Source: Myxococcales bacterium
Lineage (GTDB): Bacteria > Myxococcota_A > Polyangia > Haliangiales > Haliangiaceae
Assembly: GCA_016720595.1 (NCBI GenBank)
Contig: JADKKI010000024.1
Coordinates: forward strand, 124,001-188,000
Reading direction: 5' to 3'
DNA: 64,000 bases
Part shown: in pieces, positions 53,286-63,300 of the stretch
How the letters are laid out: every line of letters begins with the position of its first letter
Position numbering within the stretch: position 1 is the first letter of the stretch
Program-made: the position numbers and the translations under genes
Notes under the pieces: model-generated
The model's input: the letters and a program-made list of their open reading frames with translations, nothing else
Told to the model about the DNA's origin: nothing
Databases searched by the model: none

Positions 53286-54767
53286 ATGGTGGTGAAGGCA
53301 TCGGTCCTGGCGTTGATGTGTGTGGCGGCCTGCAAGGGCAAGGACTCGGGTCCGAGCGGAGGTGGCGGATCCGGATCGGCGGCTGCTTCGTCGGGCTCGG
53401 GCGCGAGCGCGGCGACGACCGGGACCGAGCGCTGGAGCGCGACGTTCGTCGTCGGCGCGACCTTGCGCGACCTCCCGCTGTCGTTCGCGAAGCACGGCGC
53501 GGCGTGGACGGGCACGCTCGACGTCGCGTCCGGCAAGACCTTGCCGCTCGGCGACGTGAAGCTCGATCCCGAGCACATCGCGTTCACGATCGAGAAGCCG
53601 GGCGCGCCGAAGGAGACCTGGGAGCACTACGAGCTCCAGCGTGCGAAGGATGCGGGCGACGCCAGTGGCGGAGGCGTCGTCGGTGGCACGCAGATCCGGG
53701 TGCGGATGGTGCGGCTCGCCGAGGGCGAGGCGCCGCGCTCGGCGTACCCGCGCCCGCAGACCCCGAAGCCGCCGTTCCCGTACGAGAGCCGCGAGCTCGA
53801 GATCGCGGCGCCCGATGGCGGCAAGCTCGCCGGCACGCTCACGGTGCCTCCAGGCGCGGGGCCGTTTCCCGCCGTGGTGCTGCTCTCGGGCTCGGGTCAG
53901 CAGGATCGCGACGAGACGATCTTCGGGCACAAGCCGTACGCGATCGTCGCCGACAAGCTGACGCGTCAGGGCTTCGTCGTGTATCGCTTCGATGATCGCG
54001 GCACTGGCAAGACCACGGGCGCGGTGGGGACGCTCGACACCGAGATCGCGGATGCCGGAGCGATCGTCGACGCCCTCGCGAAGCAGCCACCGATCGATCC
54101 GAAGCGGATCGGCCTCGTCGCGCACAGCACCGGCGGCATGGTGGCGCCCAGCGTCGCGACGGCGCACCCCGTCGCGTTCCTGGTCTCGCTCGCGGGTGTG
54201 GCGGTGACGGGTCGCGAGCTGGTGCCGCTCCAGCTCGCGATCAGCGCGCGCGCCGGTGGAGCGACGGAGGATCAGGTCAAGCAGCTGGTCGACATGCAGA
54301 CCAAGGTCGGCGAGGCCGCGATCGCCGGCCCCGCCCAGCTGCAGGCCGTCCTCGTCGAGCTGACTCGTCCACAGCTCGTGCAGGCGCTCGGGCATCCTCC
54401 CACCGATCAGGAGATCGCCCAGGCGATCGCGAAGCCGCTCGCCGATGCGCAGGCGCCGTGGACGCTGTCGTTCTTCAAGATCGATCCGCGGCTCGCGTGG
54501 AAGAAGCTCGAGATCCCCGCCCTCGTGATCGTGGGCGAGCGCGATACGCAGGTGCCCGCCGACATCACGATCAAGACGGTCGAGGACAGCGTCTCCAAGA
54601 CGGCCCGCGCCAAGCTGACCACCAAGAAGCTGCCGGAGCTCAACCACCTGTTCCAGCACGCGAAGACCGGCGCCACCGACGAGTACCTCGAGATCAGCGA
54701 GAGCTTCGATCCCGCAGCGCTCGAGCTGGTCGCGAGCTGGCTCACCGAGCAGGCCAAGCCGCACTGA
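53286..54767 (+). CDS. Secreted alpha/beta hydrolase lipoprotein
   Basis: 493 residues from ATG 53286, chosen because MVVKASVLALMCVAAC gives a lipobox; the longer frame from 53238 has no signal peptide. A Gly/Ser linker and a beta-rich N-terminal domain to about 175 precede the hydrolase (residues about 180-490): FPAVVLLSGSGQQDRDE, then VYRFDDRGTGKT, and the nucleophile elbow IGLVAHSTGGMVAP. An Asp in VGERDTQVP and a His in LNHLFQHAKTG complete a plausible triad. It resembles BAAT/acyl-transferase or esterase-type secreted hydrolases. It follows the barrel gene by 64 bp. Confidence 0.88.
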   Translation: MVVKASVLALMCVAACKGKDSGPSGGGGSGSAAASSGSGASAATTGTERWSATFVVGATLRDLPLSFAKHGAAWTGTLDVASGKTLPLGDVKLDPEHIAFTIEKPGAPKETWEHYELQRAKDAGDASGGGVVGGTQIRVRMVRLAEGEAPRSAYPRPQTPKPPFPYESRELEIAAPDGGKLAGTLTVPPGAGPFPAVVLLSGSGQQDRDETIFGHKPYAIVADKLTRQGFVVYRFDDRGTGKTTGAVGTLDTEIADAGAIVDALAKQPPIDPKRIGLVAHSTGGMVAPSVATAHPVAFLVSLAGVAVTGRELVPLQLAISARAGGATEDQVKQLVDMQTKVGEAAIAGPAQLQAVLVELTRPQLVQALGHPPTDQEIAQAIAKPLADAQAPWTLSFFKIDPRLAWKKLEIPALVIVGERDTQVPADITIKTVEDSVSKTARAKLTTKKLPELNHLFQHAKTGATDEYLEISESFDPAALELVASWLTEQAKPH

Positions 54768-54831
54768 GACGCACCGGATGCACCCGTGACCCACACCACG
54801 CGCGGTCCAAAGCCAGCGGCGTGGCTGCGGG

Positions 54832-56664
54832 CTACGAGCTCGACGCGGCGGCGTCGGGGATGAGCTGACGCAACTGCCAGGCCTGGATGTGCAGCCTGCG
54901 CTGCGCCTCCGCGAAGCGATTCGCGATCGCCCAGCTGACGATCGTCGCGACTCCGATGAATCCGATGACGTACCCGGTCAAGCCCAGACCGGTAGGCAGC
55001 GGCGGGAGTTCGAGCGCGAGGTTGCTGATCACGAACTCGTCACCGGTAAGCCGGATCGTCGGAGAGATGACCCCGAGCGCTTCGAGCATGTAGGGCCCCA
55101 CGACGGCGAGCGACAGCACACCGATCGCAGCGGCGACCAGCCGCTTCGTCCGGAACATCGCGCTGCCCATCAACACCACGCCTGTGAGGGCCGCGACTCC
55201 CGGAGCGATGATGAACGGCGAGTACATGCGGGCGAGCAGCGCGACCAGGATCGCGCTCAGCGAGAGCGTCAGGATCGGCGCGAACCGTGGGAACCGGATC
55301 GTCCGCGTGCCGAGGAAGGCGTGTCCGATCAGGAGCCCGAGCACCACCACGAGCGCCACGACAGGGAGCGGCTTCCGGATGCCCGCCCAGACCAGATGCG
55401 GAATGAAGACGCCCAGCACGGCATACGCACCGATCCCGATGCGGGCCTGGCGCTGTCTCTCCTCCATCGCCGCCTCCTGGAGCTCGCGGGTCAGCTCGTC
55501 AGGAAGCAGCCGCGGTGGCTCGAGCATGAACCACGTCACGAGCTGCGCCGCGTTGGCGTGGGTCGGGTTCAGGGCGAGGGCGCGACCGGCCTCTCGGATC
55601 GCCAGACGCTCCTGACCGTCATCGATGTCTCGCTTCAGCGCCGCACGCGCGGCTCGGCGGTAGTGCTCGTCGGCAAGCCGCTTGCGTAGCTCGAGATCGC
55701 GATCGCCATCGAGGAACCGTTGGGTGACCGCGCCGAGCTCGCGAGCGCTGGCCACCCGGGCAGCCGGCACGGGCGCGGTCGCCTTGACGCACAGCGCGTC
55801 GAGCTCCGGGCTGACGTCGGGTTCGTGTTGCGATGGACGCAGGGAGGCGTGGACACCGCTCTCGGCCGGCACCCGCATGAACGTGAGGATCTCGAACAGC
55901 ACGCAGCCGAGCGCGAAGATGTCGCTGCGCGCATCGACCTCGTCGCCGTGGCGCTGCTCCGGGGACATGTATCCCGGGGTGCCGATCACCGTGCCCGGGA
56001 CGGTCGCATCGACCTCCGGCGCCGCATCGTTGGAGCTGCCGGCCCAAGGATCGAAGTCGCCCGTGACCTTCGCGACGCCCCAATCGATCAGGAACACCTC
56101 CCCGAACTCGCCCAGCATGATGTTCGCCGGCTTGATGTCGCGGTGGATGATGCCGCGGGTGTGCGCCAGCTCGACTGCGAGGCAGACATCGACGAACGCT
56201 CGCAACAGGCGCGAGCGTGGGAACTGGGCGACCACGGCGGGGTCGCCCGCGGCAAGTCGGTCGATGATCTTGCCGAGGGTCATCCCGCTCAGACGCTTCA
56301 TCACGAAGTAGGGAAGGCCTCGCTCGTCGTGCGCGAGCTCGTGGACGGGCGGGATCGTTGGATGGTCGAGTAGCCCCTGGATGTGGGCCTCGCGCAGAAA
56401 CCGGCTGATCTGCAGCGCGGACGGCGTGTCCGAGCGCATCCGCTTGATCGCGACGTCGCGGCCGAGGACGCTGTCGTGCGCCGCGATGACCTGGCCCATT
56501 CCGCCCTGGCCGAGGAGCTCCAGGAGCTGGTAGCGCTCGTCGGGAGACGGGGCGATGGTGGCGCCGCGCTTGCGCTGCTCCCGGAGCTGCTCGGACTCGG
56601 TCGCTGCGCCCGTATCGACCTGGTACGGGCTGGTCCCGCCCTCGTCGCCATCGTTGCTAGCCAT
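54832..56664 (-). CDS. Membrane Ser/Thr protein kinase
   Basis: 610 residues. Kinase domain at about 45-310: P-loop LGQGGMGQV, Lys74 in DVAIKRMR, catalytic HRDIKPANIML, the metal-binding motif changed from DFG to DWG (LIDWGVAK), and GTPGYMSPEQ as activation-loop end. After a short helical region (ALALNPTHANAAQL) the C-terminal half has about six hydrophobic helices (VVALVVVLGLLIGHAFLG, ILTLSLSAILVALLARMY). It is a Hanks-type kinase of the kind abundant in Myxococcota, anchored in the inner membrane with the kinase in the cytoplasm. The signal sensed by the membrane part is unknown. Confidence 0.95.
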   Translation of the reverse strand: MASNDGDEGGTSPYQVDTGAATESEQLREQRKRGATIAPSPDERYQLLELLGQGGMGQVIAAHDSVLGRDVAIKRMRSDTPSALQISRFLREAHIQGLLDHPTIPPVHELAHDERGLPYFVMKRLSGMTLGKIIDRLAAGDPAVVAQFPRSRLLRAFVDVCLAVELAHTRGIIHRDIKPANIMLGEFGEVFLIDWGVAKVTGDFDPWAGSSNDAAPEVDATVPGTVIGTPGYMSPEQRHGDEVDARSDIFALGCVLFEILTFMRVPAESGVHASLRPSQHEPDVSPELDALCVKATAPVPAARVASARELGAVTQRFLDGDRDLELRKRLADEHYRRAARAALKRDIDDGQERLAIREAGRALALNPTHANAAQLVTWFMLEPPRLLPDELTRELQEAAMEERQRQARIGIGAYAVLGVFIPHLVWAGIRKPLPVVALVVVLGLLIGHAFLGTRTIRFPRFAPILTLSLSAILVALLARMYSPFIIAPGVAALTGVVLMGSAMFRTKRLVAAAIGVLSLAVVGPYMLEALGVISPTIRLTGDEFVISNLALELPPLPTGLGLTGYVIGFIGVATIVSWAIANRFAEAQRRLHIQAWQLRQLIPDAAASSS

Positions 56665-56704
56665 CTTGCGAGTGTCTCTCCCGCGAGCACCGACGTGGTG
56701 CCGA

Positions 56705-57355
56705 TCAGTCGTCGGCGAGCGGCAGCTCGGTGACGCCCTTGCCGCTGCCCGCGAACGATGCGCTGACCACCCGGACCATCACCCTGCGCGCTCGCTCGAT
56801 CGCGGCGGGCGAGACCTTGCGGCCTTCGTCCCCTTCGGTGAGCACCTGCCGGGTGATCGCCTCGAGGGCGAACAGGGTGGTGCGTACCAGCAGCGGATCG
56901 ATCTTCGCCATCTGCGGGCTCGCCACCTGAAGCAACTCCACGAGCCTGTCGTGGATCTTCATCCGGTGCTCGTGGAGCGGCGACTCCTGGCGCGTGGCCT
57001 CTCCGCCGAGCACGAAGATCAGCCGCCCCAGCATCGCGGCGTTGTTCAGGTGGACGTCGATGCACTTCGCGAACTGCTCGATCGGATCCGACGACGAGGC
57101 GAGCGCCCGCTTCCAGTTCTCGACCAGCGCGCCGGTACCGAACTTGTAGAGCGCGAGGGCCACGTCGTCCTTGCTGGAGAACAGCCGATAGAACGTCCGC
57201 CGCGAGACCTTGGAGGCCTCCAGGAGATCCTCGACGCTCGTGTCGCGAATCCCGCGCGCCGCGAACACCCGGGCACCACCGGCGATGATCATGCTCCGGG
57301 CGACGTCCTCGCCGAGCTGAACACCAGAAGCCCCCTTGCGCTTGCGTGTGGCCAT
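56705..57355 (-). CDS. TetR-family transcriptional regulator
   Basis: 216 residues from ATG 57355, which has a good ribosome site (GGGGAGGG). An earlier in-frame start would extend past the operator and promoter. The N-terminal helix-turn-helix is at about 22-62 (FAARGIRDTSVEDLLEASKV, SRRTFYRLFSSKDDV), the typical TetR arrangement. The C-terminal 140 residues are helical and should bind a ligand. Its promoter overlaps the palindrome GGTATAC-N5-GTATACC, so it very likely represses itself; a near-identical palindrome precedes the divergent LGFP lipoprotein gene, which is therefore a probable target. Confidence 0.94.
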   Translation of the reverse strand: MATRKRKGASGVQLGEDVARSMIIAGGARVFAARGIRDTSVEDLLEASKVSRRTFYRLFSSKDDVALALYKFGTGALVENWKRALASSSDPIEQFAKCIDVHLNNAAMLGRLIFVLGGEATRQESPLHEHRMKIHDRLVELLQVASPQMAKIDPLLVRTTLFALEAITRQVLTEGDEGRKVSPAAIERARRVMVRVVSASFAGSGKGVTELPLADD

Positions 57356-57382
57356 CGCGGCCCTCCCCGGGCTCGAGTCAAA

Positions 57383-57410
57383 GGTATACCGGCCGTATAC
57401 CGTGCAGCAA
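57383..57410 (-). promoter_or_regulatory. TetR autoregulatory operator and promoter
   Basis: GGTATACCGGCCGTATACC (57383-57401) is a perfect inverted repeat with 7-bp arms and a 5-nt centre. On the minus strand it overlaps a promoter with TTGCTG (57410-57405), a 16-nt spacer and TATACC (57388-57383) as -10. A bound TetR dimer would cover the -10 and stop transcription of its own gene 28 bp further on. Confidence 0.75.
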
Positions 57411-57537
57411 TCCCGCGGTGCGTCGCGCGGTGCGCGATTCGCGCATGCGATGACGGTCGTGCACACGCGGGGCTCGAGCCCCCGGTGCCATACGCCCCGC
57501 CACCTGCGATCACGGGTGCTTGCGAGTTTCCGCCGGT

Positions 57538-57555
57538 GGTATACGACGTGTATAC
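57538..57555 (+). promoter_or_regulatory. Second copy of the TetR operator, before the lysozyme-like gene
   Basis: GGTATACGACGTGTATAC has the same arms and 5-nt centre as the operator at 57383-57401; only the outermost base of the right arm differs. It ends 9 bp before the ATG at 57565, where binding would block either RNA polymerase or the ribosome site. Confidence 0.72.
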
Positions 57556-57564
57556 GAACGAGCC

Positions 57565-58611
57565 ATGGACGTCAGATACCTCGCAGCGCTGCTCCTGGTC
57601 TCGGGCTGTATCGTGGGAGGCGGCGAGGAGGCCGACGACACGGTCGAGGGAGGCGCCAAACAGGTCTCGATCGGGACGAAGCGCGCGCGGTACGAGCAGA
57701 TCCGCGAGGCGGCATCGGCCCGAGACATCGACAACGCCTTCTTGCTCGCGGGGATCGCGAACGACGAGACCGGCCTCGCGATGTGCTGGTCCGAGGCGAC
57801 GTGGGCGTGCAAGGGACCTGCCTCGCCGGACTGTGGCGGCGGGCCGATCATCGCGGGCTCCGCCGATGGGCCGTGCTCGGCGCAGCAGGGCGGGCTCGGC
57901 ATGTTCCAGTTCGACGCCGGCACGTTCCAGCAGACGATCGCCATGTATGGAGGCGACGTCCTGACGACCGCCGGCCAGACCTCGCATGCGATCGACTACG
58001 CCATCTGGATGGTCAAGGTCTCTGCGTACACGACGGATGCGGAGACCGATGCCAAGGCGCGAACGTGGATCAACCAGTTCGACCCGAGCAACGCCACGCT
58101 GCGGGATCAGTGGATCAAGACGGTGGTCCGCTACTACAACGGCTGTCAGCCGGGCTGGAGCTGCTGGACGCCGCGCTACCAGACCTACGCGGATGGCTAC
58201 GACCTGGCGATCAGCGAGGTTGGTGGTCTCGGGTTCTGGGCGGCGCGTCGTGGGACCCGGTGCGGAGACTCGCCCGCCGTGGTCGGGGAGATCGAGCGCA
58301 AGTACCTCGCGCTCGGCGGCTGCGGCTCGGTGCTGGGCGCGCCGATCACCGACGAGACCGGCGCGCCCGACGGCGTCGGCCGCTACAGCGTGTTCGAGAA
58401 GGGCTCGATCTACTGGTCGCCGCAGACCGGCGCGCACGAGGTGCACGGCCGGATCCGCGACGCCTACAAGACGGCGGGCTGGGAAGCCGGCTCGCTCGGA
58501 TACCCGACTTCCGACGAGTACGGCGTCTCCGTTGGTCGTCGCTCCGACTTCCAGCACGGCTCGATCACCTGGACGCAATCCACCGACACGACGTCGATCA
58601 CCACGAACTGA
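57565..58611 (+). CDS. Lysozyme-like lipoprotein with C-terminal LGFP repeats
   Basis: 348 residues. ATG 57565 opens a lipoprotein signal peptide (MDVRYLAALLLVSGC, Cys15). Residues about 45-215 resemble a soluble lytic transglycosylase or lysozyme-like fold: AGIANDETGLAMCW with a candidate catalytic Glu, and GGLGMFQFDAGTFQQ. The C-terminal 110 residues carry LGFP-type repeats (LALGGCGSVLGAPITDE, VHGRIRDAYKTAGWEAGSLG), which bind the cell envelope in other bacteria. It probably cuts peptidoglycan at the surface. The next gene has the same repeats, starts 8 bp later and overlaps functionally; both are downstream of the TetR operator. Confidence 0.85.
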   Translation: MDVRYLAALLLVSGCIVGGGEEADDTVEGGAKQVSIGTKRARYEQIREAASARDIDNAFLLAGIANDETGLAMCWSEATWACKGPASPDCGGGPIIAGSADGPCSAQQGGLGMFQFDAGTFQQTIAMYGGDVLTTAGQTSHAIDYAIWMVKVSAYTTDAETDAKARTWINQFDPSNATLRDQWIKTVVRYYNGCQPGWSCWTPRYQTYADGYDLAISEVGGLGFWAARRGTRCGDSPAVVGEIERKYLALGGCGSVLGAPITDETGAPDGVGRYSVFEKGSIYWSPQTGAHEVHGRIRDAYKTAGWEAGSLGYPTSDEYGVSVGRRSDFQHGSITWTQSTDTTSITTN

Positions 58612-58618
58612 GGGACCC

Positions 58619-59661
58619 ATGAAGCGTGAACTCTTCCTGCTCGCATCTCTGTCGCTTGGCGCGTGCGTCGCCGATGCGCCGGGCGACGATCCACCACCCA
58701 CCTCGGCAGACACCCCCGATGGCGACGCGCCCCGACCCGCAGTGGCTCGGGCGCGAGTGGGGCCTCGGCGTACGGCAACCCGGCCAGCACCGCGCAACCG
58801 TCGCGCGTCCTCGACGTCACCTACGAGGTGCAGAGCACCGGGTACTGGTGTGGCCCCACCGCGACGAAGATCGCGCTGTCGGGGCGGATCGCGGCGCCCA
58901 GCCAGCAGGCCCTCGCGAACCAGCTCCACACCACGACGAACGGGACCGACTGGATCGGTCAGGTCACCGGTGTGCTCAACGCGAACCTGCACGCCACCTG
59001 GTACCTGACCCGCGAGCTGCCGAACGATCCGCCCACGCCGGCGCAACGCGATCAGCTCTGGCGAGACATCCGACGCTCGATCGACAACGGCTTCCCGCTC
59101 GTCGCGAACATCGTCGCCCCGCCGACCAACCATCCACCCGGCTATCCGACCAATCAGACCATCTATCACTACTTCACGATCATCGGCTACAACGTCGACA
59201 CGCGGCAGGTCTACATCGCAGACCCGGCGAACTTCGGCGGCAACCAGAAGTACTGGCTGGCGTTCGACCAGGTCGCGACGCTGATCCCGCCCAAGGGCTA
59301 CGCGGCGCCCGCGACCTGCGCGCGCGACGCGGTGGGCGGCAGGATCGCCGACAAGTACGACGCGCTCGGTGGCTGCGCGTCCGTGCTCGGTCCGCCGATC
59401 ACCGAGGAGCGCGGCACGCCCGACGGCGTCGGACGGTTCAGCGTGTTCGAGCGCGGCTCGATCTACTGGACGCCGCAGCACGGCGCGCACGAGGTGCATG
59501 GCCGGATCCGCGATGCGTGGGCCGCCGCCGGCTGGGAAGCCGGTCAGCTCGGGTATCCGATCTCGGACGAGTACGTCGACGGAGACGGGCGGCGCAGCGA
59601 CTTCCAGCACGGGTTCATTCACTGGTCGGCCGCGACCGGCATGACGACGATCGGCCACTGA
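58619..59661 (+). pseudogene. C39-like peptidase lipoprotein with LGFP repeats, frameshifted
   Basis: From ATG 58619 it reads MKRELFLLASLSLGAC and an acidic linker to DGDAP, then loses the frame at a CCCC run near 58730-58733. The remainder is open in another frame: TYEVQSTGYWCGPTATKIAL, typical of a C39-type papain-like peptidase with catalytic Cys, then YHYFTIIGYNVDT with the His and YIADPANFGG with an acidic partner, followed by LGFP repeats closely similar to the previous gene (GRIADKYDALGGCASVLGPP, VHGRIRDAWAAAGWEAGQLG). The span is 3n+2, so one C is missing or two are extra; a repaired protein has 347 residues. Confidence 0.85.
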
Positions 59662-60360
59662 CGGCACACTCTCGAACGGCGGAGCTCGCTCGCGCTCACC
59701 CGAGTGTCGGCGCCCCACCCGGAGCCGAGCGAACCCGTTCATCCCGTCGGAGCGATTGTCGAGCTACCGCAGCTTCTCGTAGATCCTCCAGCCGGTTCGC
59801 GCGTCTACGCGTTTCCACTTGCCGACCGATCCCGAAATCCTTAGGGTGGGCAACTCGTCTCTCCCGACCGGGAGGTACCCCGTGCTTCCATGCAATCCAT
59901 GAACATACATAGTTCGTACCGGGCGTCGCGGAGCGTCCGCATCCCGGTCCGGAGCACGATGCAACGACGCACGCCTGCGTGACGGTTCCTCTGGTGGGAG
60001 CAGCTGGGCGTGTCCCCCGGCACTGCGCCCCCCTCCGCAAGTGGTGCCTTCGGGTGCTCGACCGTCTCACGCCATCGACTTCGGCACGCTTCGTCGTGGA
60101 CCGCGCTTCCAGCCGCAAGGCTGGGTCTGCCGCGCCTGCTGATGGACGAGCCGACTCCGGATCGGGCGCGCGGGTGACCGTCACCGATTCCTCTTACGTC
60201 TGACGCGCGCGGCTCGTGCGCGCGTCGGCATTGCCGAGGGTCTGCGATGGTCACCGGCGCACGCGGACGCACCGCGACGCCACATTTACCTCCGCAACGC
60301 CTTCGCGTTGCTGCGCGCCCCACGTTCGTGGGGCTTGCGATTTGTTACAACGGAGACGGG
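59662..60360. other. Long intergenic region of lower GC with hairpins, no confident gene
   Basis: About 700 bp between the LGFP pair and the HEAT-metallopeptidase gene, visibly less GC-rich than its surroundings. A minus-strand frame of 48 codons (59764-59910, MYVHGLHGSTGYLPVGRDEL...) ends GWRIYEKLR and might be a small protein, but there is no homology I recognise. Hairpins are seen at 59861-59874 (CTCCC-GACC-GGGAG) and 60202-60226 (GACGCGCGC pairing with GCGCGCGTC). I see no tRNA, insertion sequence or repeat array in it. Confidence 0.5.
60202..60226. terminator. GC-rich 9-bp hairpin, possible terminator
   Basis: GACGCGCGC (60202-60210) pairs with GCGCGCGTC (60218-60226) across a 7-nt loop. 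It is 135 bp before the start of the HEAT-metallopeptidase gene and more than 500 bp after the LGFP gene. There is no U tract, so terminator function is uncertain; an RNA structural element is equally possible. Confidence 0.3.
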
Positions 60361-63300
60361 ATGCGTGACCTCGAGCTGTGGCGCCGGATCGCGAGCGGCG
60401 AGGTCACGGCCGCAGAGCTGGCGCCCGTCGCCGAGTGGTCGCTCGCGCGCCGTGCGGCCCACCTCGGGAGGCTCGCGCCGCTCGTCGGGCATCCGGATCC
60501 ACAGGTCCGCGCCGCGGCGCTGGCGACGCTGGCCGGAGTGCGCGGCGTCCCGGGCGTGCGTGCGCTGGTCACTGCGCTCGACGACCCGGATGCGCGGGTG
60601 TGGCGCGCCGCCCTCGACGCGCTGCGCGCGACGGCGCGTGATGCGCCCGGGCGCTACGTCCACGCACTGTTCCACGAGCGCGAGGAGATCCGGCTCGCGG
60701 CGCTCGAGGACGTCCCGCGCGCCGCGCTGGAGGCCGCCGCCTATCTCCGCGCGGATCCCGCGTGCGCCCAGCTCGCGGGCACCTTGCCGTGGCCCGATCG
60801 GCCGCTGCCGCTCGCGTTCGATCTGCATCGCGGGGGAACGCTCGCGTCTGCCGAGCTGCTGACGCTGGTCCTCGCCACGCCTCCCACCGAGCTCCGTGGG
60901 TTCCTCGAGGCAGAGCGCGGACGTGATCCCGAGGTGGTGGAGGCCTACTTCGCAGCCGCCGAGAAGGCGACGACCCTGCCGATCGCCTCCGGCGACGACG
61001 TGCTCGATCAGCTGGCCCGCGCGTTCCATGAGGTTCCGAATCCCGAGCGCGCGATCGAGGCGGTGCTCGAGGTCGTGACCCAGCGAAAGAAGACCGGCCT
61101 CGTGCGCCGCACGGCCGCGGCACTGCTGTCCCGGATCGCACGCGCGCCGAGCCGCCACGTGGTGATGGCCTGCGCCGCGCTCGAGCCGCGGGTGATCGAG
61201 CTCCCGGGCTGGCCGCGTCGCGAGCTCGCCGCGCCATTCGCCGCCGGGCTGATCCAGCACGGCTGGCCGGTTCGTCCCACGACCAAGCAGGTCATCGCCC
61301 TCCTCGCTCTCCCCGAGGTGCGCGAGGACCTCGCGGTCGCGGTCGCGGTCGCCGGGTTGTTCACCAATCGCAGGCTCGGGCGGCTGATCCGGGCGCTCGG
61401 CGAGGCGACGATCATCGAGTCCCTCGTGACCTCCGGCGCCGGCTGGCAGGAGATCTGTCGGCTCCCGCAGGAGAAGCCGCCGATCGAGCTGCGCTGGCTG
61501 GCGGTGATCGAGCGCGTTCGGCCCGATCGCCACGCGGTGCTCGCCGGCATCGCGCTCGGGACGCTCCACGGCCCGCGCCTCGAAGCGTTCGTCGAGCAGA
61601 TGCAGCGCAAGAACCGGCACGCCGCGTTCCTCGCGCTGGTCGGGCGCCCCGAGCTCTCCGCCGACGATGCACGGCTGATCGCGGCAGCACGGGCGATCGC
61701 ACCCCGCGTCGATCGATCGCAGGTCGCCGAGATCCTCACCGCGCTGCTCGCCCCCGAGGCAGGCGAGCGCGGGATTGCGATCGCGCTCGTGGTGGCCCGC
61801 GCGCTCGATGACAAGCAGCTCGCCTCCGCGGCGAAGCTCGTCGACGACGCGGCGGCCGCACGCCTCGTGCTCGTGCTCGATGGGTTCGACGCGTTGCCCC
61901 GCGACCGCGAGCTCGCGCTCGCGCAGGTGTTCGCGGAGCGCGCCCACCCCGAGGTCAAGGCGTGGGCGGAGCGCGTCACGCGGATCACCGCCGCGATGCC
62001 GCCGGTCCCCCTGCCCGCGATCCGCGCGCGGCGCGAGCTCGATGCCAAGCAGCGCGCGAAGATCCAGAGCTGCGACGACCACGATCTCGAGGCCGCGCTT
62101 CACCCCGCGTTGCTCGCGCCGGTCACGGGGCTGGTCCAGGCGCTCGGTGCGCGGCGCGCCGTACCCAGCGTGGCCGCCTGCGCCGCATTGCTCGGCTGCG
62201 CCGATCCGCTCGTCGAGGTCGCGCGCCAGCTCGATCGGTTCGCGGAGTTCTCGCCGCGGTTCGCCGAGGAGCTCGACAACGCCGCGATCGCCCTGTGGCG
62301 CACCGGTGTGGATCTCCCGCCCCTCGCCCATGCCCGGCTCTGGCGCTGGGAGGCACACACCTCCGCGCTGCTGCGCTGGGTCCACACGGCGAGCGGCATG
62401 CTCTCGGCGCTCCGCGCGCTCGATGCCCTGCCCGGGGTGGTGGCGAACGAGACCCTGTGGAAGGGCCTGTCCGAGCTCGTGATGTTCACGCGCTACCGCG
62501 ATCGCGAGCGGTTCCTCCATGAAGGCACTCCCGAGCTCGCCGCGTTCGCCGCGGAGCGCGTGGATCGTCCCGTGATCGGCCGGCATGCCGCCCGGATCGC
62601 GGTCTCGCTCGTCGAAGGCGGTGCGGTAGCTCTGTCGGTGGTCAAGCCGCTCGTACTCGACCGCACGGCCGACGCCGAGGCCCCCACGCGCGAGCTGCTC
62701 GCCCGCCTGGTCCGTCTCGACGGCATGCCCGAGCCGCCGAGAGCCGCAGCCGGCGCACCTGCCGGCGACGTGATCGCCACGATCAAGGCGTGCCGCGATC
62801 TCGACCAGCTCGTGCAGTGGTGCATGGATCCGCGGACCGCGGTGGTCCAGGAGGCCGTGCTCGTGCTCCTCATGCTCGGCGAGGCGGCACAGCTCCGGCT
62901 CGCGGCGTTGATCTCTCGGCTCGGCGACCTCCCGGCGCCCGTGCCGCTGCTGGCCAGCGTCGCGCTGTGGGACTCCGAGCCCGCGCTCGCGATCGCACGC
63001 CGCGTGGCCGCCGAGGCAGAGCTCTCGCCCGAGTGGCAGTTCCACCTCTGCCTCGGGCTCGGCGATCCCGCACGCGCGATCGCCGCCGTCCGTGCGCCCG
63101 GCACCAGCTGGTTCCGCCGCGCCGATTGGGACGCGCTGACGCGCGCGGCCGATCCGATGACCTGCGCCCTCGCGTTGACCGAGGCACCGCATCACCACGC
63201 GTACGCACGCGCGATCGCGCTCCTGCTCGGCGCGCTGGTCTCCGAGCCCCGCATCCCCGATGCGCTCCGCCGGTTCCTCGAGGTCAGCGCCGAACGGCCG

